Positions 7,844 through 17,509 of a stretch of 64,000 nucleotides of DNA are shown here, one piece after another. The notes beneath the pieces were generated by a model. The model was not told the origin of the DNA. It was given only the letters and a program-made list of their open reading frames with translations, and searched no databases. Made by a program: the position numbers and the translations under genes. The number at the start of each line of letters is the position of its first letter. Position 1 is the first letter of the stretch. The DNA comes from Hymenobacter rubidus (GTDB lineage: Bacteria > Bacteroidota > Bacteroidia > Cytophagales > Hymenobacteraceae): the NCBI RefSeq assembly GCF_016734815.1, contig NZ_JAERQF010000009.1:1-64000 (forward strand), in the 5' to 3' direction.

Positions 7844-8812
7844 TTAATCAGTATTCCAATACGCTGTTTCTGCCTCTTCATCTGACAAGTCACGCCATGG
7901 ATTATTGTCAAACGTGCTATATACCACATCGCCCCAATCTTGATAGTCACCATACTCATCATAATACGCTTGTGAATACTTGCCAGTATCATTGTTATTT
8001 TCTTCAAATATTTCAACTGGCTGATTTATAAACATAAAATAATTTTGGGCAAGAATATCTACAAAATCATTGAACACATCTTTGTCTATTGCTGCTAATT
8101 GCTTCTTCAAAAGTGCTTCAAAAGTATTTATGTTTCTAAAATTATTAAAAGCCCGCACAAGCAAATTACGATTTTGTATATGTGTCAAATCAAACTTAAT
8201 ACTTTTCCTGAAACATGTATTTTGAAGTAAAGCACCACAACACGTGCTGCTCACATTAGACAAGAAGCTTTTGTATATATCTTCAATTCCATCCAAAGAA
8301 AGCTTTTCTTCTTTAAGTTTGCCTACAAAATATAGAACCTTATTTCCGCCACCCAAATTTTTGGCTGTATTAAAATACTTAATAGCCGATTTAGCAGCTA
8401 TTTTAGGAGCATGATTATCAAGTTGCAAAGCAATTATTCCTTTTATAAGGTTACCATAATAATTATTATTAGTCAACATGTACTTATCAATACAATAATT
8501 TGATATGTGCAATAAATCCCTATTATTACTATAGCTAAAAACAAAAGCTTTACAAAAATAATACTCACTTGGAACACATTTTTTCTCATAAATCTCATCG
8601 AAGACGTTTTCGATATCTGCATTAATAATCCATTCCTTTTGTTCGCATTGACAAGTGGTTAAATCAATGCCCTTCAAAAGGAATTCGTATGCCTTCCCAA
8701 ACTCTTTACGGCAAATAAATATATATGCCTCTTTCAAAAACAATCTGCCAATAGAATCAGTATCGTTTTGATTGAGTAAGTCAATAATGCTTGGATTTTG
8801 ATGTGTATGCAT
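7844..8812 (-). CDS. AT-rich hypothetical protein
   Basis: A 322-residue protein with no family I recognise. It is rich in Asn, Lys, Ile, Tyr and Cys, has an all-helical look (repeat-like helices such as LFLKEAYIFICRKEFGKAYEF and AKSAIKYFNTAKNLGGGNK, possibly TPR-like) and an acidic Tyr/Asp-rich C-terminus (YYDEYGDYQDWGDVVYSTFD). The coding sequence is markedly AT-rich with codons ending in A/T, unlike all neighbours except 29902-30813, which suggests recent acquisition. It lies next to an orphan antitoxin. Confidence 0.7.
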   Translation of the reverse strand: MHTHQNPSIIDLLNQNDTDSIGRLFLKEAYIFICRKEFGKAYEFLLKGIDLTTCQCEQKEWIINADIENVFDEIYEKKCVPSEYYFCKAFVFSYSNNRDLLHISNYCIDKYMLTNNNYYGNLIKGIIALQLDNHAPKIAAKSAIKYFNTAKNLGGGNKVLYFVGKLKEEKLSLDGIEDIYKSFLSNVSSTCCGALLQNTCFRKSIKFDLTHIQNRNLLVRAFNNFRNINTFEALLKKQLAAIDKDVFNDFVDILAQNYFMFINQPVEIFEENNNDTGKYSQAYYDEYGDYQDWGDVVYSTFDNNPWRDLSDEEAETAYWNTD

Positions 8813-8885
8813 AAGTGATATTTGATTTTAGTTTAGAAGACTGAATGCTTGCTCAATTTAGGAACATAAATAAAACAGAGCAACC

Positions 8886-10514
8886 TCACACCTGAATCAC
8901 CCCGACGTTGTAGGCCTTCTCAATCGGCGCGTGGTTGGCGGCGGCAATGCCTTCGGAAATGACTTTACGGGTTTCCAGCGGGTCAATTACGGCATCGACC
9001 CAGAGGCGGGCGGCGGCATAGTAGGGCGAGAGCTGCTCCTCGTAGCGGGCCTTGATGCGGTCGAGCAACTCCTTTTCGGCTTCGGGGGTGATGACTTCGC
9101 CTTTGGCTTTGAGCGAGGCCACCTGGATTTGCAGGAGGGTATTGGCCGCCGCCGCGCCGCTCATTACGGCCAGCTGGGCAGTGGGCCAGGCCACAATGAG
9201 GCGCGGGTCGTAGGCCTTGCCGCACATGGCGTAGTTGCCGGCGCCGTAGCTGTTGCCCACAATGACCGTGAATTTGGGCACCACCGAGTTGCTCATGGCA
9301 TTCACCATCTTGGCGCCGTCCTTGATGATGCCGCCCTGCTCGCTCTGGCTGCCCACCATGAAGCCCGACACGTCGTGCAGAAACACCAGCGGAATGCGCT
9401 TCTGGTTGCAGTTCATGATGAAGCGCGCCGCCTTGTCGGCCGAGTCGGAGTAGATGACGCCGCCCATCTGCATGCCGGTTTTCTTGCTCTTCACGATTTT
9501 GCGCTGGTTGGCCACGATGCCCACCGCCCAGCCATCGATGCGCGCCAGCCCGCAGATAAGCGTCTGGCCGTACAGGTCCTTGTAGGGCTCAAACTCCGAG
9601 TTGTCGACCAGCCGGTTGATGATGTCCATCATGTCGTAGGGCTTCACCCGGTCCGAGGGCAGCAGGCCGTAGATTTCCTGCTCGTCCTGCGCGGGTTTGG
9701 CCGGGGCCACCCGGCTAAACCCGGCCGTGGCCTGCCCGCCCATCTTATCGAAGATGTTGCGGATGTGCGTGAGGCACTCCTCGTCGGTATCGAACTTGTA
9801 GTCCGTGACGCCCGAAATTTCGGAGTGCATGCTTGCGCCGCCCAGCGCCTCGTTGTCGATGCTCTCGCCGATGGCCGATTTCACCAGGTAGGAGCCGGCC
9901 AGAAACACCGAGCCTGTGCCGTTTACAATCATGGCCTCGTCGGACATGATGGGCAAATACGCCCCACCCGCCACGCACGGCCCCATAATGGCCGAAATCT
10001 GCACGATGCCCATGCTGCTCATCACCGCATTGTTGCGGAAAATGCGGCCGAAATGCTCCTTATCGGGAAAAATCTCATCCTGCATGGGCAGGTATACCCC
10101 GGCCGAATCGACGAGGTAGATGATGGGGAGCTTGTTTTCGATGCTGATTTCCTGGGCCCGCAGGTTCTTTTTGGCGGTGATGGGGAACCACGCGCCGGCC
10201 TTCACGGTGGCGTCGTTGGCCACCACCACGCACTGCCGCCTGGCCACGTAGCCGATGACGACGACTACGCCGCCGCCGGGGCAGCCTCCCTCCTCCTTGT
10301 ACATGCCTTCGCCCGCGAAAGCCCCAATTTCAACCTGGGCCGAGCCTTTGTCCAGCAGGTAGTCAATTCGCTCGCGGGCGGTGAGCTTGCCCTTCGCCTT
10401 GTGGGCTTCGATGCGCTTGGGGCCGCCGCCGAGGGCCACTTTCTGGAGCTTTTGGGTGAGGTTGAAGCTGAGTTGCTTGAGCTGGTCTTCGTTGCGGTTG
10501 AACTCGACGTTCAT
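8886..10514 (-). CDS. Acyl-CoA carboxylase beta subunit (carboxyltransferase)
   Basis: A 542-residue biotin-dependent carboxyltransferase. It carries N- and C-terminal crotonase-fold halves: GGGPKRIEAHKAKGKLTARE, AGEGMYKEEGGCPGGGVVVV, GPCVAGGAYLPIMSDEAMIV, LGGASMHSEISGVTDY, and the second oxyanion region GNSYGAGNYAMCGKAYDPR with AVMSGAAAANTL. The last features resemble methylcrotonyl-CoA carboxylase beta subunits more than propionyl-CoA ones, but the acyl specificity is inferred. Partner biotin-carboxylase genes are not in the window. I chose ATG 10514 (MNVEFNRNEDQL); the longer open frame upstream reads into a palindromic repeat. Confidence 0.9.
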   Translation of the reverse strand: MNVEFNRNEDQLKQLSFNLTQKLQKVALGGGPKRIEAHKAKGKLTARERIDYLLDKGSAQVEIGAFAGEGMYKEEGGCPGGGVVVVIGYVARRQCVVVANDATVKAGAWFPITAKKNLRAQEISIENKLPIIYLVDSAGVYLPMQDEIFPDKEHFGRIFRNNAVMSSMGIVQISAIMGPCVAGGAYLPIMSDEAMIVNGTGSVFLAGSYLVKSAIGESIDNEALGGASMHSEISGVTDYKFDTDEECLTHIRNIFDKMGGQATAGFSRVAPAKPAQDEQEIYGLLPSDRVKPYDMMDIINRLVDNSEFEPYKDLYGQTLICGLARIDGWAVGIVANQRKIVKSKKTGMQMGGVIYSDSADKAARFIMNCNQKRIPLVFLHDVSGFMVGSQSEQGGIIKDGAKMVNAMSNSVVPKFTVIVGNSYGAGNYAMCGKAYDPRLIVAWPTAQLAVMSGAAAANTLLQIQVASLKAKGEVITPEAEKELLDRIKARYEEQLSPYYAAARLWVDAVIDPLETRKVISEGIAAANHAPIEKAYNVGVIQV

Positions 10515-10621
10515 AAGAAAGGCGGGGTGGGAATTTGGTGGGATGGGCACAAAAAAATCCGCCCGAAAGCGGATTTCAAAGGTACGGCTGGTTTTGAACG
10601 TTAGGCAGGCTGAAAGCATAA

Positions 10622-10717
10622 CGTCATGTCGAGCGCAGCCGAGACATCTCGCGTGCAGTAGTAATCCAATCGATTCCACGAAGCGGGCGAGATGTCTCGG
10701 CTGCGCTCGACATGACG
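10622..10717. repeat. Palindromic repeat, TCATGTCGAGCGCAG variant
   Basis: Perfect 31-bp inverted repeat: 10622-10652 and 10687-10717, spacer 34 bp. It is a variant of the 1073-1182 family in which GCC and GGC are replaced symmetrically in both arms (CATGTC/GACATG, GAGACATC/GATGTCTC). Compensating changes imply selection or gene conversion that keeps the hairpin. It lies between the MCE gene end and the carboxylase start. Confidence 0.88.
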
Positions 10718-10724
10718 GCCTATA

Positions 10725-11732
10725 TTACTTGCCAATCGAAGTCGTTTCCACTTTTTTTACTTCGGTGGTTGTGCTGCCGTCGGGCTTTTTGGTGGTTTCT
10801 ACCTTGCTTTTGTCCTTGCCACCGCCAAACACCGAGAAGTGCACGTAGCGCTTGGGATTGGCTTTGAGGTCGAGCAATAGGTCGTTGGAGCTAGCGGTGG
10901 TAGCGGCCAGGTTGTTGTAGAGCGTAGAATCGTGCAGCAGACGGCCCATCGAACCCTTTTGGTCGCTAAGGGCCGTGTTGAGGCTTTGCACGGTGGTTTG
11001 GGCATCGGCCAAAGTGGAATTGAGGCGGCGCAGGGCCGGGCCTACGGGCGCGCTTTTCAGCGAGTCGGACAGCTGGCCGAAGTTCACCGCGATTTTATCG
11101 AGCTTGCCGGTGGTCTTGTTCAGGGCGGTGCTCATCTGGGCCAGGTTGCGGGTGATGAGGGCCACGTTGGCCTGGTTGGCCACAATCAGCTTTTGCAGGG
11201 CCTCGGTGCTGGCGCGGGCTCCTTGCAGCGTGCCCTGGATGTTGGTTTGGGCGTCCTTGTTCAAGAAGCCATTGATGTGGGCCAGGGTGGCGCCCACCGT
11301 ATCGAGCACGGGCAGGGCCTTGGCCTGAAAGGCATCGGCAATGCCGGAAGGCGTTACGGTCCGGATTTCTTCGCCGCCGCTGAAATTCTTCGAATTCTTT
11401 CCCAGCGTGAGCGTGATGCCCTTAGAGCCCAGCAGCGAGCCGCCGAGGCTGGCCGTGGTGGAGTCGCCCACCACAATGTCCTTCTGCAGCTCCAAGGCCA
11501 CGCGCACGGAATTGCCTTTGTCGGGCTGCAGCTCCATGCTCTTCACCTGGCCCACTTTAATGCCGTTGAGGGCCACCAGGGCGCCCACGTTCAGTCCGTC
11601 AACTTTGGGGTAGGTGGCGTAGTACGTATGGTCGGAGGAGAGCACATTGCTGCCGCGCAAAAAATTATAGCCTATTACGAGCGCGGCAATGGCTACCAGG
11701 GCCAGAAGCCCCACCTTTATTTCTTTAGACAC
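10725..11732 (-). CDS. MCE/MlaD-family lipid-transport protein
   Basis: A 335-residue protein with one N-terminal membrane helix (IKVGLLALVAIAALVIGYNFL, residues 5-25), an MCE domain (YYATYPKVDGLNVGALVALN then GIKVGQVKSMEL and ASLGGSLLGSKGITLTLG) and a long helical/coiled-coil C-terminus ending in a Lys/Thr-rich tail. MCE proteins bind phospholipids between inner and outer membranes. Single-helix MCE proteins of this size are standard in Bacteroidota. The ABC partners (MlaE/MlaF) are not seen here. It lies 128 bases downstream of the amidase gene on the same strand and may be co-transcribed. Confidence 0.9.
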   Translation of the reverse strand: MSKEIKVGLLALVAIAALVIGYNFLRGSNVLSSDHTYYATYPKVDGLNVGALVALNGIKVGQVKSMELQPDKGNSVRVALELQKDIVVGDSTTASLGGSLLGSKGITLTLGKNSKNFSGGEEIRTVTPSGIADAFQAKALPVLDTVGATLAHINGFLNKDAQTNIQGTLQGARASTEALQKLIVANQANVALITRNLAQMSTALNKTTGKLDKIAVNFGQLSDSLKSAPVGPALRRLNSTLADAQTTVQSLNTALSDQKGSMGRLLHDSTLYNNLAATTASSNDLLLDLKANPKRYVHFSVFGGGKDKSKVETTKKPDGSTTTEVKKVETTSIGK

Positions 11733-11860
11733 GAGAGAGTAGTTGAGTTATGCAGTAATTGAGTGAACGTACGATGAAACGGCGGCGGCGGCTCAAATGG
11801 GGTGCGTTACGACTGATACTCCCTTCATTCGGGCTTTCTCAGCCGCTAATCGTGCGTTGC

Positions 11861-12706
11861 CTAGCCGCCTTCCAGCTCGCGCTTGTATTCGCGGAAGGCG
11901 CGGTAGATACCCGCTGCCATATACGATTGATTGGCTTTATCGTTGAGGTACCGTTCCTCGGTGGGGTTGGTGAGGAAGCCCGACTCGATGAGCACCGAGG
12001 GCATGGTCGACTTCCAGAGCACCAGAAAGCCGGCCTGCTTCACGCCGCGGCTGGGGCGCTGCACGCTGGTGCGCAGCTGCCGGTCCACGCGCTGGGCAAA
12101 GCGCAGGCTGTTGGTGATGTAGGCCGACTGAAACAGCGAGAACAGGATGTGGCTTTGGGGCGAGCGGGGGTCGAAGCCGTCGTAGCGGGTTTTGTAGTCC
12201 TTTTCCTGCAGAATCACCGAGTTTTCGCGCTGGGCCACACCCAGGTTGGCGGTGGTTTTGTGCAGGCCCATGGTCCAGACCTCGGTGCCGTGGCTTTGGC
12301 TGGGGCCGGCGTTGCAATGGATGGAGATGAACAGGTCGGCGTGGTTGCGGTTGGCAATGGCGGCGCGCTCGTCGAGTTCCACAAACACGTCGGTTTTGCG
12401 GGTGTAAATCACCTTCACGTCGGGCATGTTTTCCTGAATCTGCTTGCCCAGGGCCAGAATCAGGCTCAGGGCCACGTCGGCCTCGCGGGCACTGGCGCCG
12501 GCGCAGCCCCGGTCCTTGCCGCCGTGGCCGGCGTCGAGCACCACCGTGCGCAGGCGGTAGCGGTAAGGCGAAGCCGGGTTTGAGCCCGCCGAATCGAGCA
12601 CTATTCGGGTCGAGTCGGGCGTGGTCTGGGCTTTCGCGTTCCATTCGCCGCTGCCGGCGCCCAGCAGCAGCAAAGCGGCACTGGCCAGGATGACAATAAT
12701 CCGCAC
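11861..12706 (-). CDS. N-acetylmuramoyl-L-alanine amidase (Amidase_3)
   Basis: A 281-residue zinc amidase that cleaves the lactyl-amide bond between MurNAc and the stem peptide. A signal peptide (residues 1-26, ending NAKA) exports it. Zinc ligands H61 (LDAGHGG), E75 (AREAD) and H130 (FISIHCNAG), and catalytic E241 (VLIESGFLTNP), are all present. It is divergent from lptD, with about 158 bases between the starts, and is followed by the MCE gene on the same strand. Confidence 0.93.
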   Translation of the reverse strand: MRIIVILASAALLLLGAGSGEWNAKAQTTPDSTRIVLDSAGSNPASPYRYRLRTVVLDAGHGGKDRGCAGASAREADVALSLILALGKQIQENMPDVKVIYTRKTDVFVELDERAAIANRNHADLFISIHCNAGPSQSHGTEVWTMGLHKTTANLGVAQRENSVILQEKDYKTRYDGFDPRSPQSHILFSLFQSAYITNSLRFAQRVDRQLRTSVQRPSRGVKQAGFLVLWKSTMPSVLIESGFLTNPTEERYLNDKANQSYMAAGIYRAFREYKRELEGG

Positions 12707-12714
12707 GTTGTTCG

Positions 12715-12745
12715 TTGAAGGGGCGGTAGCGACCTGCTACCTTTG
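12715..12745 (+). promoter_or_regulatory. Promoter of lptD
   Basis: TTG (12715-12717), a 20-base spacer, then TACCTTTG (12738-12745): a full match to the Bacteroidota consensus. Transcription would start near 12752, leaving a leader of about 110 bases before the preferred ATG at 12865. Confidence 0.7.
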
Positions 12746-12864
12746 TAGAAGCCCCAAAAGTAAACGAATTTAACCGCTACTATACTTTGCCTGTTTGGTT
12801 TGGCCTTCGTTTTGAAGCCGTTTTTCGGTCCCGGCCGCATTGCCCGGCCCCGCTGCGGCCCGGC

Positions 12865-15800
12865 ATGGGGCGGCGCGGGCTGCTGCCTTTCTGCCTGCTG
12901 TTGGTGCTGGCCGCAACGGTTCACGCCCAAACGGTGACGCCCGCCAAGCCCGGCCCTAAACCGGCCAAACCCAAGCGGGCGGCCAAAATCCAGGCCCGCA
13001 AGGCGCGGGTCAAGGCTATTCTGGCGGTGCCGTCCACGCCCTCGCGCGACACCGTGACCGTGGCCCCGCGCAAGCCTACGCCCGTTGCCAAGCCCGGCCA
13101 GCGCCCCGGCAGCGCCCCTACCCCGCCGGTGCGCAACATTTCCATCGACCCGCGCGACCCCGTGGGCCCGCCCCCGCCCGGCGTGCGCAACGCCGGCCAG
13201 TCGCGGGTGCCCGGCGCCTCGCACAAACCCGTGCCCGATACCCTGGCCCGCCCCCGGCCCGCCCGCCCGCTGGGCCTGCTTTCGGATACCACGCGCCGCG
13301 CCAACGACTCGTTGCAAGTGGCGGCCAAGCCCAAGGGCCAGATTGAAACCACCATCAACTACACGGCCAAGGACTCCATTCAGTTCGACGTGACCAAGAA
13401 GGTGGCCCGGCTCTACAATGCGGCCAGCGTGGTGTATGGCGAAACCGACCTGAAGGCGGCCCTCATCACGGTGAACTACGGCACCAACACCATGCAGGCC
13501 GAGGGCAAAATGGACTCGGTGAAAAACCGCGTCATCGGCCAGCCCATTCTCAAAGATAAAGGCACCACCTACCAGGCGGGCACCATTGCCTACAACTTCA
13601 AGAGCAAAAAGGCCAAGGTGACCGAGGCCGTGACGGCCCAGGGCGACGCCTACGTGGGCGCGCAGGTTATCAAGCGCCTGCCCAACGGCGACATCAACGG
13701 CCTGATGGGGCGCTACACCACCTGCAACCTGGCGCACCCGCACTTCTACATTCAGGCCAAGAAAATGAAGGTGATACCGGGCGAGAAAGTCGTGACCGGG
13801 CCGTTCAACCTTGTCATTGGCGACGTGCCCACGCCGCTGGGCTTCCTGTTCGGCTTCTTCCCGATGCCCAACAAAATCCGGGGCTCCGGCCTGCTGATTC
13901 CCACCTTCGGGCAGGCCTCCGACCGCGGCTACTACCTCAGCAACGGCGGCTACTACTTTGCGCCGAACGACTACATCGGCATTCGCCTCACCGGGGATAT
14001 TTACGCCGGCAACGCCCAGACCTTTGGCGGCTGGGGCGCCACGGCCGACATTTCTTACCTCAAGCGCTACACCTACCAGGGCAACTTCAACCTGCGCTTC
14101 TCGACGCGGCCCAGCGCCCAGATTCTGGCCACCGACGCCCTCACCACCAGCCCGGTCTACATCAAGCCGCCCTCGGCCAACTCGTTCTGGATTACCTGGA
14201 GCCATACGCCGGTGCCCAAGCCCGGCGGCGGGCGCTTCTCGGCCAGCGTGAACGCCGGCACCAGCAGTTTCAACAAGGTCAACAGCCTCGATGCCCGCCG
14301 TTATCTGTCCACGCAGTTCAGCTCCAGCATCAGCTACTCCAAGCAGATTCGCAACTCGCCCGTCAACTACGACATCCGCCTGAGCCAGAGCCAGGGGACT
14401 GATGGCTCCATGACGTTCACGCTGCCCGACATCAGCGTGGGCGTGGCCCGGCAGTACCCCTACCAGTGGTTCGGCGTCAAGCCGGGCGCGGGCGGCAAGC
14501 TGGGCGCCAGCACCTACGAGCAGTTCACCATCAGCTACAACCTGACGGCCAGCAATCAGGTGAGCAACGTGGTAGCGGCGCGCTCGCTTGCCAACGGCCT
14601 GCCGCTGCTGGGCGGCACCACCACCTCGACTAGCATTCCGGTAAGTTTCGGCAACATTGGCCGGCTGCTGAAAAACTCCCGCAACGGGGTGCAGAACCAG
14701 TTCGGTATTGGCTTGGGTTCCTACACCCTGGCCCAGCATTTCAAGCTGAACCCTTCGGTGTCGTACAGCAACGTGCTCTATGCCCAGAAGCTGAGCTACA
14801 GCTACAGCCCCGTGGCCCAGGCCGTGCGCATCGATACCACCTACGGCCTCAACAGCATCAGCAGCTACTCGGCCGCTATGAGCCTGAACACCGCGTTTTA
14901 TGGCACCATTGTGCGCAAGGGCACACACAAGATTCAGGCCATCCGGCACAAGGTGACGCCGAGCGTCAACTACAGCTACTCGCCCAATTTCCTGGCAAAT
15001 CAGGACGTGTATCCGCAGGGCGCCAATATTCTAAGGGGCTTGCGCGACCAGTTTGGTCAGGTGCTGCCCAACGGAACCGACATTGAGCGCGCCGTCCTCA
15101 ACCGCTACGCTTTCAACAGCTACAACGGCTTCATCTACGGGGCGCCCGGCGGGGGCAAGCAAAGCCAGGTATCGTTCAGCTTGCAAAACTCGGTGGAGAT
15201 GAAAATCCGCGACTCGCAGGATACGACCGGCCTCAACCCCTTCCGCAAGTCCAGCCTGATTGACGGGCTCGATTTCAGCATGGGCTACAACTTCGCGGCC
15301 GACTCGCTGCGCCTGTCGCCGCTGGGCGTAAACTTCCGCACCCAGGTGGCCAAGAAGCTGAACCTGAACACCACCGCCAGTTTCGAGCCCTACCAGCGCG
15401 ACGCCACGGGCCGCACCATCAACAAGTATTTGTTTGAAGCCGACCCGCGCCGGCTGCTGCGCCTGGCCTCGGCCAGCTTCGGCACCACCTACACCTTCAA
15501 CCCCGCTTCGGGCAAAAAGAAAAGCGTGGTGCCGCGCGCCGTGGCCCCCACCAACGACCCCACCCTGGGCACCGTGGGCCCGCCCAACTACTACGCCGAC
15601 TACGTCGATTTTGAGATTCCGTGGGAGTTGGCCCTCACCTACGCCGCCGGCTACACCACCAATTCGGTACCGCTCACGCCCAAGGATGCCCGCCCGCCCC
15701 TGCTGGCCCTGCACACGGTGGGCGTCACGGGCTCGGTGAAGCTCACGCCCAACCTGCGCCTGAGCTACAACCTGGGCTACGACATCACGCACCAAACCGT

Positions 15801-15966
15801 GACCTACCCCAACGTCACGTTCTTCCGCGACCTGCACTGCTGGCAGATTAACGGCACCTGGATTCCGTTCGGAACCATCAAGGGCTACAATTTCACCATC
15901 GCGGCCAAGAGCAGCCTGCTCCAAGACCTCAAACTCAACCGCAACCGCCAGGCGCAGTACCAATAG
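12865..15966 (+). CDS. lptD: LPS-assembly outer-membrane protein LptD-like
   Basis: About 1033 residues. A signal peptide (LLPFCLLLVLAATVHAQ) is followed by a Lys/Pro/Ala-rich low-complexity stretch of about 120 residues. Next comes an LptA/OstA-like beta-jellyroll (NAASVVYGETDLKAALITVN, NTMQAEGKMD, GTIAYNFKSKKAKVTEAVT) and then a large barrel rich in alternating Tyr/Asn/Ser strands. It should insert lipopolysaccharide into the outer leaflet. I chose ATG 12865 because it begins a clear signal peptide; a TTG at 12787 in the same frame gives 26 extra residues without export character. The Pro-rich linker after the signal peptide is unusual in length. The antisense strand holds a long spurious open frame, an effect of high GC. 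Confidence 0.88.
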   Translation: MGRRGLLPFCLLLVLAATVHAQTVTPAKPGPKPAKPKRAAKIQARKARVKAILAVPSTPSRDTVTVAPRKPTPVAKPGQRPGSAPTPPVRNISIDPRDPVGPPPPGVRNAGQSRVPGASHKPVPDTLARPRPARPLGLLSDTTRRANDSLQVAAKPKGQIETTINYTAKDSIQFDVTKKVARLYNAASVVYGETDLKAALITVNYGTNTMQAEGKMDSVKNRVIGQPILKDKGTTYQAGTIAYNFKSKKAKVTEAVTAQGDAYVGAQVIKRLPNGDINGLMGRYTTCNLAHPHFYIQAKKMKVIPGEKVVTGPFNLVIGDVPTPLGFLFGFFPMPNKIRGSGLLIPTFGQASDRGYYLSNGGYYFAPNDYIGIRLTGDIYAGNAQTFGGWGATADISYLKRYTYQGNFNLRFSTRPSAQILATDALTTSPVYIKPPSANSFWITWSHTPVPKPGGGRFSASVNAGTSSFNKVNSLDARRYLSTQFSSSISYSKQIRNSPVNYDIRLSQSQGTDGSMTFTLPDISVGVARQYPYQWFGVKPGAGGKLGASTYEQFTISYNLTASNQVSNVVAARSLANGLPLLGGTTTSTSIPVSFGNIGRLLKNSRNGVQNQFGIGLGSYTLAQHFKLNPSVSYSNVLYAQKLSYSYSPVAQAVRIDTTYGLNSISSYSAAMSLNTAFYGTIVRKGTHKIQAIRHKVTPSVNYSYSPNFLANQDVYPQGANILRGLRDQFGQVLPNGTDIERAVLNRYAFNSYNGFIYGAPGGGKQSQVSFSLQNSVEMKIRDSQDTTGLNPFRKSSLIDGLDFSMGYNFAADSLRLSPLGVNFRTQVAKKLNLNTTASFEPYQRDATGRTINKYLFEADPRRLLRLASASFGTTYTFNPASGKKKSVVPRAVAPTNDPTLGTVGPPNYYADYVDFEIPWELALTYAAGYTTNSVPLTPKDARPPLLALHTVGVTGSVKLTPNLRLSYNLGYDITHQTVTYPNVTFFRDLHCWQINGTWIPFGTIKGYNFTIAAKSSLLQDLKLNRNRQAQYQ

Positions 15967-15997
15967 CATTGGTTGGCCAGCCCCGCGTGGCCCAGGT

Positions 15998-17509
15998 TTA
16001 CTCCGCCTTGGTTAGTTGTCCCTGAGCTATGGGAAGCTTAACCGCCCGAAAGGCTGCAGCCCGGCCAAACGCCGCTCGGATATCGTCGCGCAGCAGCTGG
16101 TGGCTGGGCCGCCGGGCCCTGAACTGTAGAATGCTACCGTCTTCGGCCAACAGTACGGCGGTGGGCATGGCGTCGAGCTTGTAGGTGTCGTGCACCGTTG
16201 GGCGGGCCAGGGAAGGCACCAGCACCTGCACCCCCGGCAATGGCGGGGCACTAGCCATCAGTTTGCGCCACGCGTCCTCCTGCTCGTTCAGTGCCAACAC
16301 CAAAAAAGTGATGGGCTGGCCACTAAATTCCCGAATCAGCGCTTTCAGGAAAGGAATTTCGCGCTGGCAGGCGGGCTTTTGCGTGTCCCACAGCAGCAGG
16401 TACACCACCTTGCCTGCGTAGTTGCGCAGCAGCACCGTATCGCCCTGCGCTGACAGCAGGCCATCGGGCAGCAAGGGCGCGGGGCTGCCGGCGGCATATT
16501 GGCGATGCGCGGCCAGTTGCTCGCGCAGCTGCTGCACCCAGGCGGCCGGGGCCCCGCCGTTGGTGGCATAATCAGCCAGCAGCGCTTCGGCGTGGGTCCG
16601 GTAGCCGTTTCGAATGGTTTCGAGCAACACCATGCCCTGCACCACGGCGCGCCCTGCCCCCTGTGGCAGGTGGCCGGCTTCCTGGTAGCAGGCCGGGTAG
16701 TACCCCACATTGTCAATACCCAGCCCGGCTTTCCGCGCTTGGTAGTGAACGTAGTTGAGCATAAACTCCTGGTACTGCGGGCTGGCGCCGGCTTGCACAT
16801 TGCCGGGCAACAGGCCGGGGTCGCGCAGGAATCCGTAGAAGTCGGCCGCAATGGGGAGGGTTTCGTTGCCCACCACCTCCGTGCGTAGTTCCGGGTACGT
16901 CAGGTGGTCGTTGGCGGTGGCGTAGCGGATTTCGGCATCGGCGAAAGCCAAAAAGGCGGCCGTCACCTTGTCGCTGGTCAACTCGCCCGCTAAAAACTTC
17001 CGTTCCTGCTTCTGGCGATAATCCAGAAACGACATAAAGGGCTGCTCCGTCAGGTGGATGTTCTCGGGAAGTGCCTGAAATTCAGAATCGTTAATGAAGC
17101 GCCGGCTAAATTCAGCCAAATAGTTGTTGGCCGCAGCGGCCGCGGCGTGGGCGGGTCCATCGGCCGATTGAAAGCGGAATACCGCCTCCTCTTTACCCTC
17201 GTGCATTTTCACGCGCAGGGCATCGCCGGGCTCCAGAAAAACCGGCGTGTCGCTCTCGCCCACGCTCAGTTGCGCCAGCAGTATGCCGCCCGCCGGCACC
17301 GGCACCTGAAGCTGAAACTCACCGCTCGCGGACGGCAGTCCTCCCACCATGTGCTCATGTTCATCAAAAGGGGTGGCGCGCCAGGTGACCAGCACGGAAT
17401 CGGTGGTGCCAGCAGCCAGGTGGCCACTCAAAGTTGCTTCCTGCTGAGCCCATGCGGGCGAAGCCGCTGCAGCAAAAAGCCCAAAAATGATTATCCAAGG
17501 GCGCAACAT
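15998..17509 (-). CDS. TlpA-like thioredoxin-fold protein with degenerate active site
   Basis: A 503-residue exported protein (signal peptide MLRPWIIIFGLFAAAASPAW). Residues 20-330 form the DUF4369-like beta/helical N-terminal part common in Bacteroidota TlpA-like proteins. The C-terminal 150 residues have a thioredoxin fold (GKVVYLLLWDTQKPACQREI, ITFLVLALNE, VHDTYKLDAMPTAVLLAEDG). The usual WCxxC is replaced by DTQKPAC, leaving only one cysteine, so classical disulfide exchange looks impossible. The cis-Pro region (AMPTAVL) is kept. It converges on lptD. ATG 17509 was chosen over the longer frame because it begins the signal peptide. Confidence 0.8.
   Translation of the reverse strand: MLRPWIIIFGLFAAAASPAWAQQEATLSGHLAAGTTDSVLVTWRATPFDEHEHMVGGLPSASGEFQLQVPVPAGGILLAQLSVGESDTPVFLEPGDALRVKMHEGKEEAVFRFQSADGPAHAAAAAANNYLAEFSRRFINDSEFQALPENIHLTEQPFMSFLDYRQKQERKFLAGELTSDKVTAAFLAFADAEIRYATANDHLTYPELRTEVVGNETLPIAADFYGFLRDPGLLPGNVQAGASPQYQEFMLNYVHYQARKAGLGIDNVGYYPACYQEAGHLPQGAGRAVVQGMVLLETIRNGYRTHAEALLADYATNGGAPAAWVQQLREQLAAHRQYAAGSPAPLLPDGLLSAQGDTVLLRNYAGKVVYLLLWDTQKPACQREIPFLKALIREFSGQPITFLVLALNEQEDAWRKLMASAPPLPGVQVLVPSLARPTVHDTYKLDAMPTAVLLAEDGSILQFRARRPSHQLLRDDIRAAFGRAAAFRAVKLPIAQGQLTKAE

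Noticed and set aside
12601..14949. 782-codon open frame antisense to lptD
   Set aside because: Amino-acid composition (Gly/Ala/Val/His/Arg) is that of a high-GC shadow; lptD on the other strand has clear domain structure. Similar long shadows at 1370-3019, 8931-10604, 20840-22279 and 31960-32919 were dropped for the same reason.
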